12,290 nt of DNA from Bacillota bacterium (GTDB lineage: Bacteria > Bacillota_I > Bacilli_A > MOL361 > Turicibacteraceae). The position numbers were made by a program, and so were the translations under genes. Every line of letters begins with the position of its first letter. The first letter of the stretch is position 1. Shown piece after piece: positions 1 through 7,469 of the stretch. Where the stretch lies: NCBI GenBank assembly GCA_003486705.1, contig DNGE01000093.1, positions 11,578 through 23,867 of the forward strand, read 5' to 3'. Under the pieces are notes generated by a model. That model did not search any database. It saw nothing but the letters and a program-made list of their open reading frames with translations, and was not told the origin of the DNA.

Positions 1-2952
1 ATGTTAACTAAACCGATTGAAAGTTCGCTTTCAACGGTAAGTAATGTTAAAAATGTTACGTCCGTTTCGTCTGAAAATTCTTCAATGGTTATGGTTGAAT
101 TTAATGATGGAACAAATATGGATTCTGCAATGATTGAGTTACGTGAAAATTTAGGAATGATTGAACCTTATTTACCCGAAGGGGCTAATAAACCGATCAT
201 TATGAAACTAAATCCTAATATGATGCCCGTCATGAGCATTGCGGTTGGGGTTAAAGATTTAAACAAAGTAGAATCTACCCTACTCGTTCAAAATGAACTA
301 TTACCTCGCATTGAGCGTATTGAAGGCGTTGGACAAGCGAGTTTAACTGGTGCTTCTAAGAATGAAATTTCAATTATGCTTAATGAAGATAAGATTACTG
401 AAAAAAATAATGAAATGAATGACTTACTACAACAAGAGATGGTCAAGCAACTGATTGAAAACGGGATGTCTGAAACAATGGCTGAAAATACACAACTCCC
501 CGATTCTGCAAAAGTTGATTTTAATTTAAGTAGTGAGCTAATTAATGGTCTTTTACAAGGTCAAAACTTCAGTATGCCTGCTGGTTATGTGACATCTAAT
601 CAGATTGATTACATGGTTCGTATTGGGGATAAGTTAAACTCCCTTAATGAGTTAAATAGCTTACCGATTATGAAAAATGATTTGATGACGATTACCTTAA
701 GTGACATTGCTGATATTGAAATAATTGATACGGCTGAGTCTGCTTATACGAAAGTAAACGGTCAAGATGCGATTATGATCAGTATTCAAAAGCAAAGCGA
801 TATGGCAACGACTGATGTTGTAGATGCGGTACATGCTCAAATCTTAAAGATTGAAGAAGAGTTTAAAGATGTAGAAATCACTGTTTTAATGGACCAAGGA
901 GAATACATTAACTTAGCTGTTAATTCTGTTACGTCTAACTTATTACTAGGTGGCGTGTTTGCTGTTATTATTTTATTTATCTTCTTACGTGCGTTTGGAC
1001 CGACGTTAATTGTTGGTTTATCTATTCCTATCAGTGTCATGGTGACGTTTATCTTAATATATTTTAGTGGCATTACGTTAAACATGATTTCTATGAGTGG
1101 TTTAGCGCTTGGGGTTGGGATGCTTGTTGATAACTCAATTGTTGTGATTGAAAATATCTACCGACTTAGAAGTCGTGGTGTAAGTCGTTATGATGCAGCC
1201 ATTACTGGAGCTTCTCAAGTTGCTGGTGCGATCACAGCTTCGACATTAACAACAATTGCTGTATTCTTACCTGTCTTATTTATTAAAGGATTCACGGCTG
1301 ATATTTTTAAAGAACTTGCCTTAACGATTTCCTTTTCACTAATTGGTAGTTTGGTCGTGGCCTTAACACTCGTCCCAATGCTTTCATCTAAACTTTTAAA
1401 AGATGTGGATAGCGAAAAAGAGGAACGTTCTTTATTAACAAAAGTTAAAAAAAGCTATGAGCGTGCGCTTCAGTTTACGCTTAAACGAAAAGCATTAACG
1501 ATTGTTACACCGATTCTCTTATTAGTTATTAGTTTATTTTTAGGTATGAGCAAGGGTGTTGAATTTTTCCCTGCAAGTGATCAAGGTCAAATTGTGGTTA
1601 CTGTTGCATTACCAGAAGGAGCTCAAGAAGCAGAGCAATATGCTTATTTAGATGACATTGTGAATTCATTTATGAGCGTTGAAGAAATCGATACGTTAGG
1701 AGCTACTATCGGTAGTGGTATGATGGGTGAAACGTCTAACGAAGCTTCAATCTACATTATTTTAAAAGAGAATCGAACGCGTTCAACAAATGAGGTCGCA
1801 CAACAATTACGTGATAAAGCTGAAACATTTGAGCATGATATCACAATTAGTGATCAAAATAGTTCGATGATGATGATGGCAAGTGGCATTTCAATTTCAG
1901 TTAAAGGGCCTGATTTTAATATCCTTGAAACGATTGCCAATGATTTAGCCACTTTAATTTCAGAGGTGGAAGGAACAACAGAAATTAACAATGGAATTGA
2001 AAAAGCAGCACCTGAAATTAAAATTACAGTGAACCGTGAAAAAAGCATTGCTAACGGTTTAAGTAATGCTCAAGTCTTTACAGCAACTAAAGATTTCATT
2101 ACACCTAACGTTCAAAAATCGAGTCTTACTATTTCAGGATACGATTTTACAGTTAACATATACGAACCTGTAAAAGAGGTAAAAAACGATTTAGAGGCTA
2201 TTGAAAACCTTGAAATTGAAACACCGATTGGGGGTACTGTGTTATTAAAAGATGTTGCAGATGTGACTTACGATACCGGGTATGCTTCGATTAACCGTGA
2301 TAATCAATCTCGTACATTAACTGTATCTGCTCAGCTTCAAACCGGTTATACTATGGGGAATGTCGGTTCATTAATTGAAGATAAAATTAAAAGCTACGAT
2401 CTTCCTGATGGTTATCAAATCATTATCGGTGGAGAACAAGAGCAAATTAATGAAGCAATGACACAATTAATGTTTGCCTTACTTGCTGCTATTTTACTTG
2501 TTTACATGGTGATGGCTTCTCAATTTGAATCGTTAAAATACCCATTCATTATCTTATTAACGGTTCCACTTGCCATTACCGGTGGATTCTTAGGTTTATT
2601 CTTAACGAATACACCAGTTAGCGTTGTGGCCATGATTGGGTTAATTATATTAACCGGTGTTGTTGTGAATAATGGGATTGTTATTATTGATCATATTAAC
2701 CAGTTAAAAGAAGCCGGTTTTACGCCTATTGAGGCTGTTGTTCAAGGCTCTAAAGACCGTTTACGACCTATTATTATGACTGCTTTAACCACAATCACTG
2801 CACTTGTACCGATGGCTTTAGGGATCGGTGATGGAGCTGAAATGATGGCCCCAATGGCCATTACAACGATTGGTGGTTTAATTTATGCAACACTATTAAC
2901 GTTGTTTGTCGTACCGACTATTTATTTGGGAATTGAAAAAAAAGCGAAGTAA
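1..2952 (+). CDS. RND-family multidrug efflux transporter (AcrB/SwrC-like), 5' partial
   Basis: Inner-membrane proton-driven RND pump exporting drugs or amphiphiles; 983 residues are visible. The ATG at position 1 is probably an internal Met. It aligns with about residue 60 of AcrB-type pumps, and the first transmembrane helix and start of the porter domain are missing, so the gene begins left of the window. Visible parts: a porter region (about 1-305), a membrane block with helices from about 310 to 475 holding the TM4 motif GMLVDNSIVVIEN (D377, N378), a second large extracytoplasmic region (about 525-810), and a last helix block (about 815-980) with VVVNNGIVIIDH (N890, N891). TM4 keeps only one of the two Asp residues of AcrB, and the TM10 Lys is replaced by Asn, which I recall as common in non-proteobacterial RND pumps. 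About 40 extra residues (132-175) sit in the porter region. The gene stands convergent to all others. A membrane-fusion partner, if any, would be upstream. Substrate unknown. Confidence 0.93.
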   Translation: MLTKPIESSLSTVSNVKNVTSVSSENSSMVMVEFNDGTNMDSAMIELRENLGMIEPYLPEGANKPIIMKLNPNMMPVMSIAVGVKDLNKVESTLLVQNELLPRIERIEGVGQASLTGASKNEISIMLNEDKITEKNNEMNDLLQQEMVKQLIENGMSETMAENTQLPDSAKVDFNLSSELINGLLQGQNFSMPAGYVTSNQIDYMVRIGDKLNSLNELNSLPIMKNDLMTITLSDIADIEIIDTAESAYTKVNGQDAIMISIQKQSDMATTDVVDAVHAQILKIEEEFKDVEITVLMDQGEYINLAVNSVTSNLLLGGVFAVIILFIFLRAFGPTLIVGLSIPISVMVTFILIYFSGITLNMISMSGLALGVGMLVDNSIVVIENIYRLRSRGVSRYDAAITGASQVAGAITASTLTTIAVFLPVLFIKGFTADIFKELALTISFSLIGSLVVALTLVPMLSSKLLKDVDSEKEERSLLTKVKKSYERALQFTLKRKALTIVTPILLLVISLFLGMSKGVEFFPASDQGQIVVTVALPEGAQEAEQYAYLDDIVNSFMSVEEIDTLGATIGSGMMGETSNEASIYIILKENRTRSTNEVAQQLRDKAETFEHDITISDQNSSMMMMASGISISVKGPDFNILETIANDLATLISEVEGTTEINNGIEKAAPEIKITVNREKSIANGLSNAQVFTATKDFITPNVQKSSLTISGYDFTVNIYEPVKEVKNDLEAIENLEIETPIGGTVLLKDVADVTYDTGYASINRDNQSRTLTVSAQLQTGYTMGNVGSLIEDKIKSYDLPDGYQIIIGGEQEQINEAMTQLMFALLAAILLVYMVMASQFESLKYPFIILLTVPLAITGGFLGLFLTNTPVSVVAMIGLIILTGVVVNNGIVIIDHINQLKEAGFTPIEAVVQGSKDRLRPIIMTALTTITALVPMALGIGDGAEMMAPMAITTIGGLIYATLLTLFVVPTIYLGIEKKAK

Positions 2953-2965
2953 ATTTTTCTTGAAA

Positions 2966-3002
2966 TATAAAAAGCTCAAGTTCGGAACTTGAGCTTTTTA
3001 TA
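2966..3002. terminator. Bidirectional intrinsic terminator between convergent genes
   Basis: An almost perfect inverted repeat with 18-nt arms (2966-2983 and 2985-3002) centred on a CGG loop, with A/T runs on both flanks, so it can form a hairpin followed by U residues on either strand. It ends the RND gene on + and the 136-aa gene on -. The last six codons and TGA stop (2976-2978) of the - strand gene lie inside the stem. Confidence 0.9.
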
Positions 3003-3386
3003 TTTTTTTAATTGTCTTTGTTTAAATAAAAATATACTAACTTGAAACAGACAGACAACTAAAATTAAAAGGGCTGGTATTAAATCGAAAAAATAATTAT
3101 TTATTAGAACTTTATCTTCCGGGATGCTAATGATTAATACAAACCAATCTACCATCGGAATTAGCTGCAATATAAGTAATGCACACACGCAGCTTATGAT
3201 AATATAATTCGATATTTTTTTAGGTAAATAATATAGTTGGCTGCATCCAAGTATAACACTTAAGATAAGTAGAAGTAATCCATATAGTTTTAACGATTGT
3301 TCTTGCACATTCAAGTATTCAAAATAATAACAAAATCCAATGATAAATATGAACACACTATTTAGATAGATAATATATTTATACAT
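2976..3386 (-). CDS. Hypothetical four-helix membrane protein, 136 aa
   Basis: I do not recognise this family. The protein is strongly hydrophobic, with likely membrane segments near residues 5-22, 35-54, 61-87 (long, with Pro77 and Asp80 in the middle) and 100-121. It ends in a basic cytoplasmic-type tail (KQRQLKKYKKLKFRT). No catalytic motif is visible. The ATG at 3384-3386 is supported by a purine-rich GGGGGGAG ribosome site a few bases upstream. The gene lies 91 bp downstream of the DHHW gene on the same strand. No strong promoter is visible in that gap, so it may be read through from the O-acylation operon or have a weak promoter of its own. Its 3' end overlaps the shared terminator. A link to polysaccharide modification is possible from position only. 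Confidence 0.75.
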   Translation of the reverse strand: MYKYIIYLNSVFIFIIGFCYYFEYLNVQEQSLKLYGLLLLILSVILGCSQLYYLPKKISNYIIISCVCALLILQLIPMVDWFVLIISIPEDKVLINNYFFDLIPALLILVVCLFQVSIFLFKQRQLKKYKKLKFRT

Positions 3387-3469
3387 TTAGCTCCCCCCAT
3401 TTAGAGCATGACTTTCATACTGAATCTATTTTACTTTATGTTGGTTAAGGTTATTTTTATGCCTACACT

Positions 3470-3497
3470 TTGCAAAATTAATATCTTAATTTTGCAA
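3470..3497 (-). other. Hairpin over the stop codon of the DHHW gene
   Basis: A 12-bp perfect inverted repeat (3470-3481 and 3486-3497, arms TTGCAAAATTAA) with a 4-nt loop spans the last codons and the TAA stop (3478-3480) of the upstream - strand gene. The stem is AT-rich and no U-run follows it, so it is a poor intrinsic terminator. It may protect the mRNA 3' end or weakly attenuate transcription into the 136-aa gene. Confidence 0.55.
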
Positions 3498-4587
3498 TAT
3501 TAGGTTCGCTTACAAAATTTGAAACACTAAATAAAAAGATGATGTCATCGTACTCACCATTTGTAATGAGCTCACTTAATGACCCTGTAAATTGACGCAA
3601 ATCAACTAAATCAAGCGTGCTATAATGTTCTGTCAAAAAGGGTGCTAAACTATTTGAATAAGAATCTTTAATAATCAAGACTTTTTGATTCGGACTACTT
3701 GGCGTTTCAATACTTGTTAATCCATTATTACCGTATAAAAAAGCGGAATATTTATCATATACTTCAAATTTAGAAATATCGTATAAGCTAGTGTATTCAT
3801 CTAATCCAATTTTTATTGTACTTGAATTAAAATCATAATACGTTATCGTATCTAAATCTGTATTTAACTTCTTAGCTTTTGCAAAATACGTTCCCTTAAA
3901 TTCTTTTACTTCATGCCCAACTAAAGTATTTAACGAAACAGCATTCATCCCAAGTGTATTGCATATTTGCTCATAAGCATAATAAGCTCCAAGCGTTGTC
4001 CAGTGGTGATCCGTTTTATAAAAAATATATTCCTGAGAATGCGCTTGCAATGGTGTGACTAAGTCCATAATTTGACTATGTTTTGCGACACTCTCAATCT
4101 CATTTAATAACGCTAATTGATCAATTCCTGTAAAACCGAGTGGCAACTTTTCTTTTAATATTGCTGTTGAATTAGGGATAATTCCAACTGATACATTATA
4201 ATCTGCATACATCTGTGAAAATTCTGCCAAATAGCTTAAATTTTTCTGATATTGGCCTTCATTAATCGTTGAGGTCAAATCAAACAAATAATTATCTTTA
4301 CCGTACACAATTCCATTATTTATTATTTTTTGCAACAACATTTCAGAAAAAGATTTTAATGTAATCCACTCATCTCGTGCAAAAAATTGATCATTTGTAA
4401 AGGTTTCAAAATCTGATGTAAACGTTCCATTAAATAGTTTTTCAAGACTAAATTCCGGCATTTGTGCTAGCATTCGATTTTCAGTTTCAGAGAAAGTCTT
4501 GAGTGGATAAACGATATCTAAGACCGAGAAACCGATAATAACAATCGCAAAAAATAATGTTGCGGGATACTTTATTATATTTTTCAT
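3478..4587 (-). CDS. DHHW-family (AlgX/AlgJ-like) SGNH protein, probable surface polymer O-acyltransferase
   Basis: 369 residues. An N-terminal signal anchor (about residues 9-30) places the rest outside the membrane. The family-defining DHHW motif is at residues 193-196, and a serine motif KDSYSN places S309 after it. In AlgX the order Asp-x-His-Trp then Ser forms the SGNH catalytic triad, so D193, H195 and S309 are the inferred triad here. The length fits the DHHW family. The likely role is to take acyl (probably acetyl) groups handed across the membrane by the MBOAT partner and place them on a cell-surface glycan or other polymer. The start ATG is 12 nt after the MBOAT stop, and its AGGAGGG ribosome site overlaps that TAG stop, which implies translational coupling and a 1:1 pair. 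The C-terminus FSVSNFVSEPNIAKLRY looks complete. The acceptor polymer cannot be read from the sequence. Confidence 0.87.
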   Translation of the reverse strand: MKNIIKYPATLFFAIVIIGFSVLDIVYPLKTFSETENRMLAQMPEFSLEKLFNGTFTSDFETFTNDQFFARDEWITLKSFSEMLLQKIINNGIVYGKDNYLFDLTSTINEGQYQKNLSYLAEFSQMYADYNVSVGIIPNSTAILKEKLPLGFTGIDQLALLNEIESVAKHSQIMDLVTPLQAHSQEYIFYKTDHHWTTLGAYYAYEQICNTLGMNAVSLNTLVGHEVKEFKGTYFAKAKKLNTDLDTITYYDFNSSTIKIGLDEYTSLYDISKFEVYDKYSAFLYGNNGLTSIETPSSPNQKVLIIKDSYSNSLAPFLTEHYSTLDLVDLRQFTGSLSELITNGEYDDIIFLFSVSNFVSEPNIAKLRY

Positions 4588-4599
4588 TCCGACGCCCTC

Positions 4600-5976
4600 C
4601 TAAAATCTAAAGTAAAGAAATGGATTATAACTAGCATCAACTAAATAAGCCACCGAAATAAGTAATAAAATAGCTAATCCCATTGTTATTAAACCTTTTC
4701 TCTCTTTATTTTTTTCATACCAATTTTTTAACACTGGCGTTGAAAAGAAAAAGGCTATTAAGAATGTTACACCATAATTACGTAAATAAAATAAATAATC
4801 ATTTCCACCTTTAAAGATAAATAGTTTATTAAACATTTGTGCCATGCTTGTAAAATCCGTTAATGCAAATAATCCCCAACTAAAAAAGATAGCAAGAATT
4901 AAATACACATGAGATAACACTTTGCTTTGTTGTAAGTATTTTAATAAGAACTTTTTTTCAATGACTAATAAGACTAAGAAATATAATCCCCATAAAATAA
5001 AGTTCCAACTTGCTCCATGCCAAAAGCCTGTTAAAAACCAAACGACAAATAAATTAAAATACGTTCGAAGTGGTGTACAACGATTTCCACCAAGCGGAAT
5101 GTAAACATACTCTCTAAACCAAGATCCTAATGTCATATGCCAACGACGCCAAAACTCCGTCACGCTTTTTGAAATATACGGATAATTAAAGTTCTGTGGA
5201 AAATTAAATCCTAACATTTTTCCAAGTCCAATAGCCATTAAGGAATACCCACTAAAATCAAAATAAATTTGTAATGCAAAAGCAAGTAGCCCCATATAAG
5301 CAAGTGGTGTTGAAATATTTATAAAACCAATCTCTAAAACTGAATCCCAAAGTGCTCCAATACTATTGGCAATTAGAACTTTCGAGGCAAGTCCCATAAT
5401 AAAAAGGCGGACACCATCATCAATTTGTGGTAATGAGATTTTACGGTGTTGCAACTCTTCACTAATATCAGAATACTTAACAATTGGCCCTGCAATAAGT
5501 TGTGGAAATAAACAAACAAAGGCTCCAAAATTGATTAGATTTTTCTCAGCACGAACTTTTCCTAAATACACATCAATTGTATATGACATCGTTTGAAACG
5601 TATAAAAACTAATCCCTAGCGGTAAAGTTAATTTTAAATACGCCAATGTTGTTCCTGTTAAATGATTAAGATTTTCAATAAAGAAATTTGTGTATTTAAA
5701 AAACATTAACATACCTAGATTAAAACAGACTGATGTTAATAATAAAAGTTTTGTTACATTCTTCTTATCACGATTGCATTCAATTCCTTTAGATATAAAG
5801 AAGTCCACAAAAATAGAAGCAAACATTATTAATATATATTTAGGTTCACCCCATGAATAAAACAATAAACTTAAAATTAAAATTGTAAGGTTTTTATACT
5901 TAAATGGCACAAAATAATAAATTAAAAAAGCAATGGGTAAAAATTTAAACATAAATAATAAACTACTAAAAACCAT
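4600..5976 (-). CDS. MBOAT-family membrane-bound O-acyltransferase (AlgI/DltB/PatA-like)
   Basis: 458 residues with many hydrophobic segments along the whole length, the usual size for AlgI-type enzymes. The diagnostic MBOAT block is present: NFNYPYISKSVTEFWRRWH with H280, then a second helix with WFLTGFWHGASWNF, where H320 is the inferred catalytic histidine. Such enzymes use a cytoplasmic acyl donor and pass the acyl group through the membrane to an extracytoplasmic partner, here the DHHW protein encoded directly downstream. The ATG at 5974-5976 has a TGAGGG ribosome site 6 nt away. No acyl carrier protein gene (as in the dlt operon) and no glycan synthesis genes are in the window, so D-alanylation is less likely than acetylation; that is inference. 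Upstream, a terminator-like hairpin separates it from the lipoprotein gene by only a 22-nt leader. Confidence 0.93.
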   Translation of the reverse strand: MVFSSLLFMFKFLPIAFLIYYFVPFKYKNLTILILSLLFYSWGEPKYILIMFASIFVDFFISKGIECNRDKKNVTKLLLLTSVCFNLGMLMFFKYTNFFIENLNHLTGTTLAYLKLTLPLGISFYTFQTMSYTIDVYLGKVRAEKNLINFGAFVCLFPQLIAGPIVKYSDISEELQHRKISLPQIDDGVRLFIMGLASKVLIANSIGALWDSVLEIGFINISTPLAYMGLLAFALQIYFDFSGYSLMAIGLGKMLGFNFPQNFNYPYISKSVTEFWRRWHMTLGSWFREYVYIPLGGNRCTPLRTYFNLFVVWFLTGFWHGASWNFILWGLYFLVLLVIEKKFLLKYLQQSKVLSHVYLILAIFFSWGLFALTDFTSMAQMFNKLFIFKGGNDYLFYLRNYGVTFLIAFFFSTPVLKNWYEKNKERKGLITMGLAILLLISVAYLVDASYNPFLYFRF

Positions 5977-5991
5977 TCTAATCCCTCACTT

Positions 5992-6024
5992 AAAAAATAA
6001 GGTCAAGGCTTTAGCCTCGACCTT
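5992..6024 (-). terminator. Terminator-like hairpin between the DUF4358 and MBOAT genes
   Basis: On the - strand, AAGGTC and AGGC pair with GCCT and GACCTT around a 4-nt loop (stem 5999-6009 with 6014-6024, one A/C mismatch), followed by a run of six U (5992-5997). It lies 33 nt after the lipoprotein stop and 22 nt before the MBOAT start. That leaves no space for a promoter behind it, so MBOAT expression would need read-through of this structure. Confidence 0.75.
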
Positions 6025-6057
6025 TGTTCTTTAATTTAATTTATTTTATATAAAGAA

Positions 6058-6534
6058 TTACTTAACTAACTCTTTATATAAGTTAATAGCCTCTTCTTTA
6101 ATTTCACTATCGAAAATTAATAATGCTAACACATTACCATTCTCAATAATTTCAGCTTGCTCTGCAGCTTCTTGCTCTTCTGGATAAAAAGCATTTGCAA
6201 TTGTATCATTTTTCACTTGTTCAACAATAGCTTTAGCTGCATCTAATTGTCCATCTTTTGCTTTAATGATAAAAGCAAATCCTGTCCCTGGTGAAATTCC
6301 CGTTTTTAAAATAGAATATTCTTCTACTACATCACCATCAATATGATAAATTTCCTCTGCTTGTTGTTCAGTAATTTCTAAAGGCATACGAATATAACCT
6401 TCTTCAATTATCTTGTTACCCACTTCAACAACAGAAACATTTGACTCAGTTCCCTCTTCTTTTGAATCACTAGAACATCCAACAGTAACAACTACTGCTA
6501 ACATTGCCATTAAAGCTAATTTTAATTTTTTCAT
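6058..6534 (-). CDS. DUF4358-family lipoprotein
   Basis: 158 residues. It has a type II signal peptide: basic MKKLK, a hydrophobic stretch, and a TVGC lipobox with C20 as the lipidated residue, followed by a Ser/Glu-rich linker (about 21-33). The remaining about 125 residues resemble DUF4358 (PF14270), a small extracellular domain of unknown function with the pattern of an alternating helix/strand fold and a central FAFIIKAKDGQ segment. DUF4358 lipoproteins often sit next to MBOAT plus DHHW genes in Bacillota (from my memory of these families), and the same order is seen here, which suggests a membrane-tethered accessory of the surface O-acylation machinery. The start ATG has a textbook AGGAGG site 7 nt upstream. 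A possible ECF-type promoter lies about 100 bp upstream, and a hairpin with a U-tract follows the gene. Confidence 0.85.
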   Translation of the reverse strand: MKKLKLALMAMLAVVVTVGCSSDSKEEGTESNVSVVEVGNKIIEEGYIRMPLEITEQQAEEIYHIDGDVVEEYSILKTGISPGTGFAFIIKAKDGQLDAAKAIVEQVKNDTIANAFYPEEQEAAEQAEIIENGNVLALLIFDSEIKEEAINLYKELVK

Positions 6535-6639
6535 CTTTGTCCTCCTACAATATCTCTACTGTTTTTTTATAAAATTTGAAAAGTATGTTTGACCTATGTC
6601 TACATGACATTAGCCCAATGACCACTTTACATTAAATTA

Positions 6640-6667
6640 GACGCTATTTCTTTATAGTTTGTTCCAA
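6640..6667 (-). promoter_or_regulatory. Possible ECF-sigma promoter upstream of the DUF4358 gene
   Basis: The - strand reads TTGGAAC, then 17 nt, then CGTC, resembling ECF promoters of the sigma-M/V/X/W kind (TGAAAC - 16 or 17 - CGTC/A) with one change in the -35 element. It lies about 105 nt before the lipoprotein start and downstream of the terminator at 6701-6725. I found no convincing sigma-A promoter in this 176-bp gap. A 5-bp inverted repeat (6596-6610, ATGTC/GACAT) lies between it and the gene. Confidence 0.25.
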
Positions 6668-6700
6668 ATTTTTTAAAATTATTATAATTTTTTCTAAAAT

Positions 6701-6725
6701 AAAAAAGAAGCTAGTAAATAGCTTC
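6701..6725 (-). terminator. Intrinsic terminator of the small unknown operon
   Basis: On the - strand, a 7-bp stem GAAGCTA/TAGCTTC (6719-6725 with 6707-6713) with a 5-nt loop is followed at once by six U (6701-6706) and further U-rich sequence. The TAG stop (6711-6713) of the 62-aa gene is inside the distal arm. Confidence 0.85.
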
Positions 6726-6899
6726 CTGTTGATTAAATAAAAAATGTAATAAACTCATGATCATTCCAAATAATATCTTCGCAAAAATAGTTGAAATATT
6801 ATAGTTATTCCATAACCATACGCCTTGAAATATAGCACAAAGGTTTACCACATCATATAAAATCGTTCTATGCGTTAAATTCATTTTATTAATATACAC
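6711..6899 (-). CDS. Small hypothetical membrane protein, 62 aa
   Basis: Family not recognised. Two hydrophobic stretches are visible, about residues 14-31 (rich in Val, Ile, Trp) and 38-54 (IFAKILFGMIMSLLHFL), so a two-helix membrane peptide is likely. The proposed start is GTG at 6897-6899, because an AAGGTAGG ribosome site lies about 6 nt upstream; the ATG five codons later has no comparable site. The 3' end runs into an intrinsic terminator whose stem includes the stop codon. The well-placed ribosome site and dedicated terminator argue that this is a real gene despite its size. It is the last gene of a likely operon with the 133-aa gene upstream. No function is proposed. Confidence 0.6.
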   Translation of the reverse strand: MYINKMNLTHRTILYDVVNLCAIFQGVWLWNNYNISTIFAKILFGMIMSLLHFLFNQQEAIY

Positions 6900-6914
6900 A
6901 CGTAACCTACCTTT

Positions 6915-7008
6915 TTATTTTTTCGCATCTAAGCCTATCGTAAATACTAAATATGCTACGATTTCAATGACAACAAAAATAAATAGCTCAGTTAGCGTTC
7001 CTATCCAT
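6915..7008 (-). pseudogene. Frameshifted remnant of a ~30-residue membrane peptide gene
   Basis: An AGGAG ribosome site is followed 4 nt later by an ATG (7006-7008), but that frame stops after six codons. The next frame is open from just after the ATG to a TAA at 6915-6917 and encodes a clean hydrophobic helix (IGTLTELFIFVVIEIV then AYLVFTIGLDAKK). Removing one base after the ATG would join the two. The open frame has no ATG, GTG or TTG start of its own. It lies between the 133-aa and 62-aa genes. It may be a broken gene, a base error, or a chance hydrophobic frame. Confidence 0.3.
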
Positions 7009-7024
7009 ATTTCTCCTAATCCTA

Positions 7025-7426
7025 TTAATAATTATACTTTTGCAGTGCCTTACCTAACACACCCTGTGTTACAACTTGCTCATAAGATTCTACAAAAGAT
7101 TCATAGTTATTAAATAATCGGACAAATAAGAAAAACAACTCAAAATCATCATCAATTCTAATCTCATAATATAGTTCATGATTAACCTTAATAATAATAT
7201 GTTGACGCTGTAAATGCGTGATTTTCGTATCTGTAATTCCATATTGTAATTCAACATATTGTAAATCATCTGGCAAACTTTTAATTGCCGCAATGAACCC
7301 AAGTGCCTCCTCATCATAAGGCATTTTATGATTTATATCTACGATAACTGTGTAACGTATTAAAACTGGTTTTCTTACTTCTTCGTCTGTGAATTCTTTT
7401 AACTTTAGAACCTCACTTCTTAACAT
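7025..7426 (-). CDS. Hypothetical soluble protein, 133 aa
   Basis: I do not recognise a family. The sequence has no signal peptide or membrane helix and reads as a small mixed alpha/beta cytoplasmic protein: a charged N-terminal helix (LRSEVLKLKEFTDEEVRK), predicted strands near residues 22-32, 57-65 and 74-82, an acidic turn EIRIDDDFELFFLF (about 89-102), and a C-terminal helix ending in QKYNY. The ATG at 7424-7426 follows an AAGGGGGG ribosome site with 6-nt spacing. It is the first gene after an extended -10 promoter at about 7475-7483 and is followed by a broken peptide frame and the 62-aa gene before the first terminator, so these form one transcription unit. Confidence 0.65.
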   Translation of the reverse strand: MLRSEVLKLKEFTDEEVRKPVLIRYTVIVDINHKMPYDEEALGFIAAIKSLPDDLQYVELQYGITDTKITHLQRQHIIIKVNHELYYEIRIDDDFELFFLFVRLFNNYESFVESYEQVVTQGVLGKALQKYNY

Positions 7427-7469
7427 AAAAAGCCCCCCTTTTTAACGTAGTTGCACAAAGCATGACGCT

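Noticed and set aside
1..3. ATG at position 1 as the true start of the RND gene
   Set aside because: The protein would lack the first membrane helix and about 60 residues conserved in all RND pumps; the Met aligns internally, so the gene is cut by the window edge.
837..2048. Two - strand open frames (82 and 64 aa) inside the RND gene
   Set aside because: They are antisense to a well-conserved gene and have no ribosome sites or recognisable products.
4922..5596. Two + strand open frames (60 and 76 aa) antisense to the MBOAT gene
   Set aside because: Antisense shadows of a highly conserved membrane enzyme, with no ribosome site or promoter.
6596..6610. Inverted repeat ATGTC-TACAT-GACAT as a regulator operator
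   Set aside because: Arms are only 5 bp, expected by chance in AT-rich DNA, and it is not placed over a recognisable promoter.
7090..7317. 75-aa alternative frame within the 133-aa gene
   Set aside because: No ribosome site, atypical composition, and fully inside a frame that has a promoter and a ribosome site.
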